The notes below the pieces were generated by a model. That model searched no databases. It was not told where the DNA came from and worked only from the letters and a program-made list of their open reading frames with translations. The translations under genes were made by a program, and so were the position numbers. 64,000 bases of DNA from positions 186,001 to 250,000 of the forward strand of contig JAUJYN010000026.1 of the NCBI GenBank assembly GCA_030737835.1. The letters run 5' to 3'. This DNA is from Acorus gramineus (lineage: Eukaryota > Streptophyta > Magnoliopsida > Acorales > Acoraceae). Every line of letters starts with the position of its first letter. The stretch's first letter is position 1. Below, piece after piece: positions 21,118-32,628 of this stretch.

Positions 21118-22371
21118 GGATCTCAATCGGCTGCTCCACGAATGACAAGTCCGGCTCGAAGATGAGCGGCTCGAACGGGATGACGTGAGCAGGATCGTGG
21201 ACATAACGCCTCAGCTGCGAGACATGGAAGACGTCATGGGCCTGAGCCAACTGTGGGGGCAGAGCTATGCGATAGGCCACCTCCCCAACTCGCTCGAGGA
21301 TGAGGAACGGCCCAATGAAACACGGACTCAGCTTGGCCCACACACCGAAACGGAAGATGCCCTTCATCGGGGACACCTTCAAGAAGACATGGTCACCAAC
21401 CTCGAAGGCAAGCTCACGGCGACGACGGTCGGCGTAGCTCTTCTGACGGCTCTGAGCGACTCGGATACGCTCGCGAATCGTCTTCACCATCTCTGAGGTC
21501 TGGTGAATGATCTCTGGTCCCTCCAACTGGCGCTCTCCGACCTCGTCCCAACACAAGGGGGACCTGCAGCTGCGGCCATAAAGCGCCTCGTAAGGAGCCA
21601 TCCTGATACTCGAGTGGTAGCTGTTGTTGTAGGCAAACTCCACCAACGGAAGGTGCCTCTCCCAACTGCCCCCAAAATCGAGAACGCAGGCTCGCAGCAT
21701 GTCCTCCAGGGTCTGAATCGTCCTCTCCGACTGGCCGTCCGTCTGCGGATGAAACGCTGTACTGAAGTGGAGGTTCGTACCAAGGGCGTGCTGGAGGCTA
21801 CGCCAGAACCTCGAAGTAAATCGCGCGTCTCGATCAGAAATGATGCTGACGGGAGTGCCATGGAGACGAACAATCTCTGAGACAAACAACTGCGCCAGGG
21901 TGTCCAGAGAATCGGTGAGTCGGATGGGGAGGAAATGAGCGGACTTCGTCAGTCGGTCGACGATCACCCAGATGGCATCGCGACCCGAACGTGACCTCGG
22001 CAAACCCGAGACGAAGTCCATGGTGATCTGCTCCCACTTCCACTGAGGGATCTCAATGGACTGCAGCTTCCCCATAGGACGCTGATGCTCCGACTTCACC
22101 TGCTGGCATACTAAGCATCGGGCAACGAAACGGGCAATATCCGTCTTCATCCCGCGCCACCAGTAGCCACGACGAAGGCCCCTGTACATCTTCGTGCCAC
22201 CAGGATGCACTGTGTACCTCGAACGATGGGCCTCGTCCAAGATCTTCTGCTTCAGCTCTGCGTCGTCAGGAATGCATACTCGGCCTCTGAACCGCAGGAT
22301 CCCGTCCTCGCGAATCTGGTAGTCCGGACGCTCGCCCCGGGCAACGCCTTCAGAGAGGACTAGAAAGTGGG
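21118..22371 (-). pseudogene. pol: E2 integrase, C-terminus lost
   Basis: An uninterrupted frame from about 22240 shows a zinc-binding tail (CLVCQQVK), the catalytic triad D75, D136 and E172 ([25 protein letters not shown]-35-E spacing) and the GPF module ([15 protein letters not shown]). Integrase inserts the cDNA. It is read after a frameshift near 22372 that separates it from RNase H. After [16 protein letters not shown] the sequence jumps to E1, so the chromodomain present in E3 is missing. Confidence 0.88.
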
Positions 22372-23760
22372 ATCCTGCCCTGAGCCGTGCGGATCTCGTC
22401 GAGAAGAACGGGCTGCACCACTAGCCTGGCCAAAAAGCCACCCGCAGGAGTCTCTCGAACGCTGATCCAGCAAGCGGCCTCCTCTAGAAGCCTCCAACGA
22501 TGTACAGCCATATGGGCGGCCATGCCCAAGGGCTGCCTGCTGAGAGCATCTGCCACGACATTCGCCTTACCCGGATGGTAAGCGATGTCACAATCATAGT
22601 CCTTCAGGAACTCGACCCAACGTCTCTGACGCATGTTGAGCTCCGGCTGGGACTGCAAATATGTCAAGCTCTTATGATCAGTAAAGAGCTCGAACTCCTC
22701 GCCATAGAGGTAATGCCTCCACATCTTCAGCGCAAAGATGATCGCTGCCAACTCAAGGTCGTGGGTGGGGTAATTCTGCTCATGGGGCTTCAACTGACGC
22801 GACGCGTAAGCCACAACCTTACCGTGCTGCATCAGGACGCAACCCACACCCAACCGCGATGCATCGGAGTATACTGCGAACCCACCACTCCCAGACGGAA
22901 GGGTAAGAACTGGCGCTGAGGTGAGCCTTCGCTTCAACTCCTGGAAGCTCTCCTCGCAAGACGGGGACCACTCGAACCGGACATCCTTCCGAGTGAGGCG
23001 GGTAAGAGGTACAGCTATCTTCGAGAAACCCTCGACAAACCTCCTGTAATAACCCGCCAAGCCCAGGAAGCTCCGAATCTCTGTGGGGTTCGACGGTCGA
23101 CGCCAATTCGACACGGCGAGCGTCTTGTCCGGGTCCACAGATATGCCCTCGCCGGAAATCACATGGCCCAGAAAGGCCATACGCTCCAACCAAAACTCGC
23201 ACTTGCTGAACTTGGCGAACAACTGATGTCGGGCCAAAGTCTCCAAGACAGTGCGAAGATGGTGAGCATGCTCCTCAAGACTCCTCGAGTACACCAATAT
23301 GTCATCGATGAATACTACCACAAAGGAGTCGAGGAAGGGCCGAAACACCCGGTTCATCAGATCCATGAAGGCCGCCGGCGCATTCGTCAACCCAAACGGC
23401 AGTACTCTGAACTCGTAGTGCCCATAACGGGTGCGAAAGGCCGTCTTCGGAATGTCTGACTCCCGGATCTTCAGCTGATAGTAGCCCGAGCGGAGATCGA
23501 TCTTAGAAAAGACTCGCGCTCCCTGGAGCTGGTCAAACAGATCATCAATCCGCGGCAAGGGGTACTTGTTCTTCACTGTCCGCTTGTTCAGCTGCCTGTA
23601 ATCGATACAAAGCCGCAGCGAACCGTCCTTCTTCCGGACGAACAGAACAGGGGCTCCCCACGGAGAAACACTCGGACGTGCGAAGCCCTTCTCCAACTCC
23701 TCCAACTGCTCCTTGAGCACCTTCAGCTCTGCTGGGGCCATCCGGTACGGAGCTCTCGAA
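22372..23760 (-). pseudogene. pol: E2 reverse transcriptase and RNase H
   Basis: A frame of about 460 codons holds the RT palm with [11 protein letters not shown] (FIDD at residues 144-147 from the local start), [12 protein letters not shown] and [11 protein letters not shown], then RNase H ([37 protein letters not shown]). These enzymes copy RNA into cDNA and remove the template. The frame is shifted at both ends, near 23765 against protease and near 22372 against integrase, so the polyprotein is broken twice. The catalytic residues themselves look intact. Confidence 0.9.
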
Positions 23761-24370
23761 ATCGGCTCGGTCCCCGAATCAGATTGATCTCAAACTCGAT
23801 CGCGCGATCCGGTGGTAATCCCAGAAGATCATCAGGGAAAACCTCAGGATACTCTGCCACGACCGGAGTCTGACTGATATCTGCCCGCAGCGGTGCGTCC
23901 TCCTGAGCAATATACGCCAGAAAGCCCTCGCATCCTCCCTGAAGGAGTCTCCACGCCTGGATGGACGACACGAACCCCAAAGGGGCTACGTCACGATCGC
24001 CCACGAACTGGAAAGACCTCCGACCCGGAAGGTGGAAAGACACCGACTTGGCAAAACAGTCGATGCTGGCGTGACTAGCTGAGAGCCAATCCATTCCCAG
24101 GATGGCATCGAAGTCCGTCATAGCGAGCTCTACCAACTCCACTGGGAACTCATGCTCCGCAACCACCACCGTACACCCTCGGTACACAGAACGGAGGAGA
24201 ATACGGTCTCCAACAGGCAATGATATCTCCAGGATAGCATCAAGAGGGGCGGACGCCATGCCCATCCGTCTCGCAAAAGCGGGAGACACGAACGAGTGCG
24301 TGGCTCCGGAATCAAATAACACATATGCAGGGAGCTGGGAGATCTGAACAATACCTCGGACCACGCTACC
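23761..24370 (-). pseudogene. pol: E2 aspartic protease
   Basis: The protease begins after SGSVVRGIVQIS, with the active-site motif [13 protein letters not shown], then [14 protein letters not shown], the usual second conserved motif. It would cleave the polyprotein in the particle. It is continuous with gag except for one TAG codon at the gag end and loses frame near 23765 before RT. Confidence 0.85.
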
Positions 24371-24376
24371 CGAAGC

Positions 24377-25777
24377 CTAAGCCTCCTCTGCCGAAAGCGC
24401 TGCCACTCGGCCCTGAACAAACTGCGGCTGAGGAGCAGGGGCACGCCTCGCCGGCTGCGCTGGCTGCCTCCTCTGGTCAACACGGCCACCCTGTGCTGCT
24501 GCTGCTACGCTGAGGCTGCTGCTGCTGCTGGCGCTAGGCTGCTGCTGCTGCTGGCGCTGAGGCTGCTGCTGGAACTGCTGCTGCTGCTGCGGAGGCAGCA
24601 CGCGGGGTCGGCCAGCATCAGGGCAATTATACAAGATATGCCCGATGCGCTGACAGTGGTAACAGCGCCGCGTCTCCGGTCGCCTGGCCTGGACTGGCAC
24701 TGCCGCAATGGGTGCTGGACCTCGCGCTGGCACCACATCGACTGGAGGAGAGGCAGCCGCTGACTGATCAAAGCGGGGCCTCTTCTTCTTGCGCTGTCCC
24801 TGGTCCTGGCTCCTGGGAGGTCTCTGGTCTGCAGAAGGGGTCGGAACCCTCACGGAGATCCCGAGGTCTCGCTCGACTGTCTTCGCCCGAGACACCAAGT
24901 CCGAGTACCTCGTGAAAGCCTGGGAGGTGACATGCACCCGAATGGCGCTACTGAGACCAAGCTCAATACGACGGCACCGCGTCTCCTCATCCATCACCAA
25001 GGCTGGGGCGAATCTGGAAAGCCTCGTGAAGCGCGTGGAGTAGTCAGCGACAGACATGGAGCCCTGCGTCAGCTGCTCGAACTCCTGCATCACGATCTGG
25101 CGCGTCGAGAACGGGAAGTACTCCTCCAGGAAATACCTCCGGAATCCCGCCCATAAAAGCTGCTCCACTCCCTCGGGGATGTCCACCGATCGGGTAGCCC
25201 ACCAGTCGGCGGCGCTACCCTTCAGCATGAAGGTGGCCAGGGAGACTCGCTGGCGGTCGGTGCAATGCATGGTCGAGAAGATCGTGTCCACCTCCATCAA
25301 CCAACGCTCTGGGGCAAGGGGATCCGCCGTCTGGCCATGGAACTCGGGAGGGTGGAGCTTCAGAAAGGCATTGAGGCCACTCTGATGCACTCGCGCTGCA
25401 GCCTCTAGCTCCACCTCCCTCTCCAGGGGATCCTGAACTCTCACCGCCGGAATCACTACGGGGACTGGGGGTACATCGGGTACCACAGGCGGATCTGCCA
25501 CCAAGGGGACCTGTGGAACTGCATCACGGGCTGCCCTCAGCTCCTGAATCTCTCTAGCCTGCTCAGCCAACACCCTAGTCTGGGCCTCCAGTGCCCTCGT
25601 CTGAGTCTCCACCAAATCTGCTATCCGAGCGAAAGCACGCTCCCATGTAGGAGGCTCCTGCGCCGGTCCTGGCCTCACAGCCGAGGACTCTCCAGTAGCA
25701 TCCTCGCCTCTGGTAGGTCCGAAAACCTCCAAAGGTCGAGAGGGACCACGTCCGCGCCGTCCTCTGCGAGGAGGCAT
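24377..25777 (-). CDS. gag: E2 Gag, 466 residues, closed by a TAG in place of a Gln codon
   Basis: It begins MPPRRGRRGRG about 100 bp after the primer-binding site. Residues 45-85 form a helical region with ALEAQTR repeats, followed by a Pro-rich linker, the gag domain, and a CCHC knuckle CX2CX4HX4C (about residues 371-384, CYHCQRIGHILYNC), then Gln- and Ser-rich tails. It packages RNA. The stop at its end reads EEA-stop-ASG, while E1 and E3 read EEAQASG, so a CAG-to-TAG change has split a Gag-Pol fusion that was probably one frame. Confidence 0.88.
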   Translation of the reverse strand: MPPRRGRRGRGPSRPLEVFGPTRGEDATGESSAVRPGPAQEPPTWERAFARIADLVETQTRALEAQTRVLAEQAREIQELRAARDAVPQVPLVADPPVVPDVPPVPVVIPAVRVQDPLEREVELEAAARVHQSGLNAFLKLHPPEFHGQTADPLAPERWLMEVDTIFSTMHCTDRQRVSLATFMLKGSAADWWATRSVDIPEGVEQLLWAGFRRYFLEEYFPFSTRQIVMQEFEQLTQGSMSVADYSTRFTRLSRFAPALVMDEETRCRRIELGLSSAIRVHVTSQAFTRYSDLVSRAKTVERDLGISVRVPTPSADQRPPRSQDQGQRKKKRPRFDQSAAASPPVDVVPARGPAPIAAVPVQARRPETRRCYHCQRIGHILYNCPDAGRPRVLPPQQQQQFQQQPQRQQQQQPSASSSSSLSVAAAAQGGRVDQRRQPAQPARRAPAPQPQFVQGRVAALSAEEA

Positions 25778-25861
25778 ATCAGCAACCTAAGAAAACCAGA
25801 CACTAGGATCAGAATACTCATATAGAAATCCTAGGACTCATCTCTACGAAAAAGAAGACCA

Positions 25862-25874
25862 GGCTCTGATACCA
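25862..25874 (-). other. tRNA-iMet primer-binding site of E2
   Basis: GGCTCTGATACCA on the plus strand is the complement of TGGTATCAGAGCC, five bases inside the LTR end. Confidence 0.93.
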
Positions 25875-25879
25875 ACTTT

Positions 25880-28630
25880 TGTCACGCCCCAGGGCGGCCG
25901 TCCCCGGGACGCGGCAAGTATATATATGATATCAGCAGTCTATACAGGAGGTCAATAACATACTCTAAACAACACCAAAATGACAACACAGACAAAAGCA
26001 AGGCTGACATGATATATACACAAATAGCGGAAGCTAAAAGACTGAGTCTGTAATTCAAAAACATATTACAGACTCGATACATAATCAACTGTCCTGTGAG
26101 AGCCAATATATACAATGACATCCAATATAATACAAACAGGTGCCCAAGCACGGAAATATAATACATACAATCAAAAAGGGATGCTGATAGCCTCTAACAC
26201 TCGCGGAACGTGGCGCTGCTCCGCTACTGCTGAAGTCCCTCGGGGAGCTCCTCCTTCAGATCCGACTCAGTGATAACTGGAGAAAAAATATGCGAGGGGT
26301 GAGCCACACGCTCAGTGAATAGCACAACCCATGCATCACAATTCATATTAACCTCAAAATTATTCAAAGCCTCAAAGTGGCAGGAACTACACAATCCAGT
26401 GGGTCGCTACATCGCCGACCCACCACACCCTCACCCTCACCCTCCAATAGGTGACACGGTCTATTGGGACTGACTAGGCTGTTAATCACCCTTGGTCCAC
26501 CGATAGTCTCTCCTCCACTCCGTAGCCCGCCTGGTCTACTCCCACAATTCAGCACAGTCCGAAACCAAATCAGGAGGTACCTACTGATGGGAGCCCTCTG
26601 TCAGGACGGCCTGTCTAACGCTGGGGCAGTCTCTATACGGATCCAACGAAGGGAACAGAAACAGCCTACCCACACGTATACGATCCAATCGGATCCGTCG
26701 GCAACATCTTCCTAACAATTTAAATGTCATGAATTCTTGCGAATTCCTCCAGGGCGCATAACTACGATGCGGGGAAGCCTGTATTATAACCTCATGGTTA
26801 TAATATTCACTAAGCATGCTCATTACCAATAACTCACATTTGATTTAAATAAATTAAACTAAATGGGAACATGCACAGGTCAAGGCTTCCTAGCATGAAA
26901 ATATGGTATCAGGATGCATGGCTCTTACACATATCCTAAGGGTGCAAGTCCCTAACATACAAGGTCTAGGGTGGCATGCATACTACATAACAATCATGCC
27001 TGCATAGATTACATATTATACAAGTTAATATTAAACTATGGTGCCCCACAGGGAGGACGATACACGCCTAAGAGCACATACGCCTCCCAACTGGGTTGGA
27101 TTGTCCCACTCACCAATACCCGGGTCGTCGCGTGACCGTCCGTCAAGATCTGCAAGACAGGGTATTCAACACGGTGAGTAAAATACACAATACACACAAA
27201 AATACACTAAAAATACCCAACACTCGGACAAGCGTACATACGGCCCGTACGCACGCGAGCCCGAGTGCCCCGACTCACTCCCGCACCCCGGCAGCCATGC
27301 GCACGGCCACCCGCACGCGCACGCACGGGTGTGCACGCACGCACGCACGCACGCCAGAGCCCCGGGCACACTGCCGCGCCCCTGCCCGCGCGCCCCACCC
27401 CGCGCACCCAGACATGCCGCACTCTCGGGCGCACGCACGCGCGCGCCCGCGCGCACCGCGCGTCCAGCCCCGGATGCACCCGCGCGCACTGCGCCCCAGC
27501 GCAGCGCCCTGCGCGCACACCCGCACGCACTGCGCCCCAGCACAGTACCCCGCACGCACTCCCCGCTCGCACGCCTGCTCGCCCTACGCGCACTGCGCCC
27601 CCTGTGCAGCACCCGCACACCGCCCGCGCACGCCTGCGACCCCTGCCAGCTCGCCCTACAGCACGCCTGCCCTGCGCCTGCCAGCCTGCCCTGCCTGCAC
27701 GCGCAGGCGCCGATGAGCCCGCACTGCCTGAGCCGACTCTTCCACCTCCCTCAGTCCTCCCCCACCCCAAACCCTCATGCTCACCTAGCACATCCAGAAA
27801 CACCTCCTAAACATGCATCTAAACAAGAAAAGGAAGGAAAGAAGACTCACCCAAGGAGAGGAAAGGAAGGGGAGGAGATCGGGTGCTCTTCGCGCACCGA
27901 TTTACCACCTCCAAGACCACCACCACCAAGATCTCCACTCAGCCAAAGAGGGGCTGAAAAGAGAGGTAAAAAGGGACCATGAGAGGGGGTCACACATGAG
28001 GGAACTCGAATCTGAGACCATAGGAAGATAGATCGGGTCCTCACCTATCTTTTCTGCTTCTAGGGTTTCTTGATCCAACACCTCTAGCTAGGTCAAAAGG
28101 GGGTTTTAAAGAGAGGGGAGAGAGAGATTGAGAGGTGGAGAAGATGATGAATAGTGGGGGGGGGGGCACTATACCTAGGCGTGGACTTGAAGGGGGCCAC
28201 ACACACCCCTCACACACTCACCACTTACACTTAGCACTAATTAGGTTTAGGCTAGGTTTAGTTAGGTTTAGGTGAGATTTGACCCAAGTCAACCCAACCA
28301 CACTAAAAACCAAAATCATTTGACCAAGTCAAAGGTCAACCTTGACCAAGTCAAGTCTCCCCATGACTTCTCGCACGGTCAAAACCCGGATACGATTCGG
28401 AACTGCAAAATTCTGAAACGTTACCGGAATTCGATGAAATTTTCGTGAGTGGCTTGAAATGGCACCAGGACACATAATATGCAGTTAGATTTTCAATCGG
28501 AGCTCTCAAACTCAGGGTGACAGCCAAAAGTCCAAAATTTTAGCGGTTCCGATCGAAAAACGAAAAAGTTGAAAAACTGCCAGAATGTTCCAATGGTTAC
28601 CAGAAGGATAAAAGTGACACATATATAACA
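25880..28630 (-). repeat. L3: 5' LTR of E2 (2,751 bp)
   Basis: On + it runs from TGTCACGCCCCAGGGCGG to CACATATATAACA. On the minus strand the splice-like signals are a donor GTGAGT (intron start 27850), the micro-exon, a second donor (27113) and an acceptor TTTCTCCAG at 26277-26279, giving introns of about 701 and 837 bp. A poly-C leader tract (28156-28166) and a GAATTC hairpin (26731-26746) are present. Confidence 0.9.
27114..27149 (-). other. Conserved 36-nt exon-like block in L3
   Basis: Flanked by CTTGCAG and GTGAGTGGG on the minus strand. The sequence is identical to the L1 block although the flanking introns differ. Confidence 0.65.
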
Positions 28631-30625
28631 ATACATATACAACATACATATCATGCATGGCCAAATAATATGCATACAAGCGTGCAAGCATATAAGCATA
28701 CTTCATACAAGCATACTAGCATACAAGCATACCTCATACAAGCATATAAGCATACAAGGTATACTCTAAAATGCGTTGGATATCACCAACTTAAAAAGGG
28801 AAGGGTCAAGCGTGACCTCGCGCACTAACAGGTGCATGCCAATATTCCAAACGAACTTGAGTCGAGTAGGAAATCGCATCTACTTACTCAGTTCGTACAA
28901 AGGGAGAGGGCGAGAGAGAGAGCTCATCATCTCATGAAGTTTGTCATAGCTTTGCCCCATTAGCATGGGCGCAACAACTACACCACGCCTTCGAGTCTTA
29001 TTACCACGGAATATTAAGTATGCACCCGGTTATTAACCCATGTTAATCTTGCTAGATATTATTAATATAGTGGGAGTAGTATTACAATACTACCTAAGGA
29101 ATGCCCTATTTTATACATCCATACACATTATAGAAAATACATGCCCATACTAGAGGGGCGCATGCGATACAGTCATTCATACATGTATACAATACATGTA
29201 ATATAAGCCTAGCATGCATGATATCTAACATATTATAGCTTAAGCATGGCCATACTACTTATCTACACAAGTAGTATGGCTAGGGTGCCCCATCGATGCG
29301 CGACGCACGACTACGCGCATCGAGCGCATCTCGAAGGGTTGGATCGAACCACTCACCGCAACCCGGGACCTCGCGCATCCCATCCGACGAGATCTGCAAG
29401 GTAAGGGCATTAGAATGGTGAATATAACCACCTTAAAACACTTACAATTTTAACTAGAAATGCCAAAGACTTAGACATGCACGCATACGGGCTCGTACGC
29501 ATGCGAGCACGCACGAACGCACGCATGCCCGAGTGCCCCAGCACCTACCCGAGCCCCTGGGCAGCCACACCTGCTGGCACCCTGCTACGCGCCTAGCCGG
29601 GCGCTCAGACATGCCGCCCCGCGTTCGCGCCCGCGCGCACTCCCAGCACACACCGCGCGCTAGGCAGATCCCCGTACGCACGCCCGCACGCACGCGCCTG
29701 CGTGCCCGACTGCTCCCCTCTGCGCGCGCACCTCCGCGCGCACGCGTGCGGGCAGACCTACGAGCGCGCCCAGACATCCTTAACCCCTCGCCAACCCTCC
29801 TCACACACCCTAACCCATTCATCTACCATGCATGACCCCCCTAACACCCAAACATGCATAAAAACCCAAATAAAGAAGAGGGAAAACTCACCAAAGAGAG
29901 GGGGAAGGGATGGGGGAGATGTAGGGGCTCACAAGCGCCTTGACCACCTCGACCACCACTACCACCACCTCCATCTTTGCTTCTCTTCTTCTTGCTGACC
30001 AGGGGGAACCCATTAGAGGGGCTAGGGGAGGAGGAGAGGGAGGAGAAACACCAACAACAACACATGAGCACACACTCACCTAGTCTTGCACTTGCACCTC
30101 CTCTTCTTCTCCTTGGCATTTTGTCAAACACATGGGGGATGTGTGAAAGAGAGAAAGAGAGCCAAAAGAGAGGGAGACGTAGGGAGTGGGAGAGGGAGAG
30201 AGAGACTTTTTCTCAATTGGGGGGGGGGGGGGCGGGGCGGGGGGGTGAGAACAAGATTGGGAGAGGGGGGTGAGTTTAGGGTTAGGGTCACCCACTAACA
30301 CCCTAAAACACCAAGAGATTGCTTCACCATTAAGCAAAGGGGGGTAAGGTTACCCAAGGTGACCATATTCACCAAAATATATAACACTATTCGATCAACC
30401 AAACCAAGAACTCTCAAAACCCGGATACGGTTCAAAACTGCATATTTTTCAAAACGTTATCAAAATTCGATGAAATTTTTATGGGTAGTACAAAACAGTA
30501 CTAGGACCCATAATATGTAGTTAGATTTTCAATCAGAGTACTCCAACTCCCACAGGTGGCTAAAAACCAAAATTTTAGCGACTCTGATAAAAAAAAATAA
30601 GGCTCCAAATGACATAGGCATAACA
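28631..30625 (-). mobile_element. L4: Tekay-type LTR fragment (minus) hosting E2
   Basis: It matches L10 from ATACATATACAACATAC onward and ends GGCATAACA. It has a run of CATACAAG-type short repeats (28670-28760), a diverged 37-nt micro-exon, a donor GTGAGT near 29888 and a 14-base poly-C leader tract (30219-30232). The part left of E2 was lost with the E1/E2 junction. GATCT after its right end is the candidate half of the target duplication. Confidence 0.8.
29357..29393 (-). other. Diverged 37-nt exon-like block in L4
   Basis: Minus strand: CCTTGCAG, then ATCTCGTCGG to GGGTTGCG, then GTGAGTGG. The splice dinucleotides are kept although a third or more of the inner bases differ from L1-L3. 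Confidence 0.5.
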
Positions 30626-30668
30626 GATCTGATTGAGCTTCATCTGGGGTCTCTCGCTCAGAGTCATC

Positions 30669-31235
30669 TTATAAGAAAAGATAAATTTCATTAGCCGTAA
30701 AAGGACAGTCGCTTTTATGCTTACCCAATTTCATCAGACGAAGACAACGGGGCACCTTCGGCCCACCATGTGGTCCGTAAGTTGAAAATTCCCAAGGACT
30801 GGTCAGCTGCACAAGATACTCCTCTCTCCACCCACTGACAGAGGAAGGAAGCTTCTCCATGAGAGGAATCTTGTCTTTTCTGGACTGGAGATAGAAAGCA
30901 TGCTCTGCTTTCCTCAGATCATTCAGGTGGTAGATATCATCTACCCCGAGATCGAGGTGCAGCGAAAGGTTGATGGTGACAACGCACATCAGAACCCTCA
31001 ACAGGTTAGGAGAACATTGTGTCGGGTGAAGCTTAAATCGACACATGAAATCCTTGACCAGTTGGGGGAGAGAAGGAGAAAGGGAACTTCTCAGCATCTG
31101 AGAAGGATACATGTAAAGCGCATCAAGGTTCTGATGCTTCATGAGATCAAAAAACTGCTCTGTAGTGGGTGTAATAGTGATGGAATCAAGGATGGGTAAG
31201 GAGGACCTCAACCTCTGAGCAATATCCATCAACAT
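30669..31235 (-). CDS. Antisense ORF of a Tat-like element, copy 2 (PF04195-like)
   Basis: A 188-residue open frame. The central part (LPQLVKDFMCRFKLHPTQ, then LLRVLMCVVTIN, then a WREEYLVQL segment near residue 140) resembles the putative gypsy-type transposon domain PF04195 found in plant retroelements. It lies antisense to the Tat element, and extra antisense ORFs are known in Tat elements; their function is not established. A relative lies at 55450-56608, separated from it by the E3 insertion. The C-terminus may be truncated where L4 inserted (30625). It has no stops, unlike copy 1. Confidence 0.6.
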   Translation of the reverse strand: MLMDIAQRLRSSLPILDSITITPTTEQFFDLMKHQNLDALYMYPSQMLRSSLSPSLPQLVKDFMCRFKLHPTQCSPNLLRVLMCVVTINLSLHLDLGVDDIYHLNDLRKAEHAFYLQSRKDKIPLMEKLPSSVSGWREEYLVQLTSPWEFSTYGPHGGPKVPRCLRLMKLGKHKSDCPFTANEIYLFL

Positions 31236-32592
31236 AGTGATGCAAAGATAAAAATGAGAAGAAATGAAGTTTGGGAATGAAGAGGGGATTTGATTTGGTG
31301 GATTCTCTCTCCTCTTCTTAGCGAATGATGCCTACATTAAGGGGTTCTTGTCACGCCCCAGGGCGGCCGTCCCCGATACGTGGCAAATATATATAATATC
31401 AGCAGTCCATATAGGAGATCAATAAAAGACTCTAAACAACCTCGAAGATAATAACACAATTAACAATGTAGCTGACATAATATATATACATATAGCGGAA
31501 GCTTAAACGACCGAGTCTGTAATTCAAAGACATATTACAGACCAGAATACATAATCAACTGTCCTGTGAGAGCCAATAAAAACAAAGACATCCATATACT
31601 AGTATTGTGCCCAAGCACAAATAACAATACATACTAGCAAAAGAAGGGGATGCTGATGGCCTCTCACTCGCAAAACCCAAAACGCGAACGCTACTCCTCT
31701 ACTGATGTGATACCTCGGGGAGCTCCTCCTTCAGATCCGACTCAGTAACAATTGGAGGAAAAGAAATGGGAGGGGTGAGCCACACGCTCAGTGAATGGCA
31801 CAATCTATGCAACACAACTCATATTAACCTTAAAATAATTAAATTCCCAAAATGGGAGTAACTGCACAAATTGGTGGGTCATAGTGTCGCCGACCCACCC
31901 CACCCTCACCCTCACCCTTTAGAGGTGACATAGGACTTTTGGGACAGATTAGACTGCTCCACACCCTTGGTCCACCGGTAGCCCTTTTCCTGGGTAGCCT
32001 CTACCTGGTATACTCCCATGGTCAGTACGTTCCCGAATGCATCGGTAGTACCTACCGATGGGAGCCCTCTGTCAGGACAGCTTTTCCCAACCCGGTTAGT
32101 TCCTACTCAGATCCAACGAAGGGGAGAAAACAACCTACTCTCATGGATACGATCCTCTTGGATCCGTCGACAACGATTACTAACACTACTAAGGTAATGA
32201 ATTCTCAAGAATTCGTCCAGGGCGCATAACTAAGATGTGGGGAAAACATACATTATAATAACAAGGTGATAGTTATTTTCTAAGGCATGCTTATACTAAC
32301 ATATTCTCATTTTGATTTAATTAAATTAAACTAAATGGGAAACATGCATAGATCAAGGCTTTTCAAGCATGGGACATGGTGTCTAGGCATGTATGGGCCT
32401 CTATACATGATACATGGATGTATATCCCTAGCATACAATGTCTAACATGGTATGGTTACATCATAGCAAAGCATGCATTAACATAAGTTTTTATTTACAC
32501 AAGTTATTATGTAGTTATGGTCCCCTAGTGGAGGGCAATGCATGCCTACGTGCATCGAACGCCTCCCTACTGGGTTGGATTGACCCACTCAC

Positions 32593-32628
32593 CGCAACCC
32601 GGGTTATTGCGGAACCGTTCGCCAAGAT
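32593..32628 (-). other. Conserved 36-nt exon-like block in L5
   Basis: Minus strand: CTTGCAG, ATCTTGGCGA to CCCGGGTTGCG, GTGAGTGGG. Confidence 0.6.

Larger units (their letters stand above)
21118..28630 (-). mobile_element. E2: Tekay-like chromovirus lacking its 3' end
   Basis: On the minus strand: 5' LTR (L3), primer-binding site, gag, protease, RT-RNase H and integrase, with coding order intact apart from a few breaks. The element stops inside the integrase tail, before the chromodomain, polypurine tract and 3' LTR. Its right end is followed by ATACATATAC, the interior of L4, so E2 had inserted into L4. Confidence 0.87.

Noticed and set aside
25862..25874. tRNA gene near the TGGTATCAGAGCC sites
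   Set aside because: Only the complement of a tRNA 3' end is present, at the position of a primer-binding site. No cloverleaf surrounds it.
27096..27982. Overlapping long frames on both strands in the GC-rich part of L3 (similar in L1, L2, L4, L6, L9, L10)
   Set aside because: Same cause: repeated CGCA/GCGC units open all frames. The peptides are repeats of Ala-Arg-Thr-His-Pro without family resemblance.
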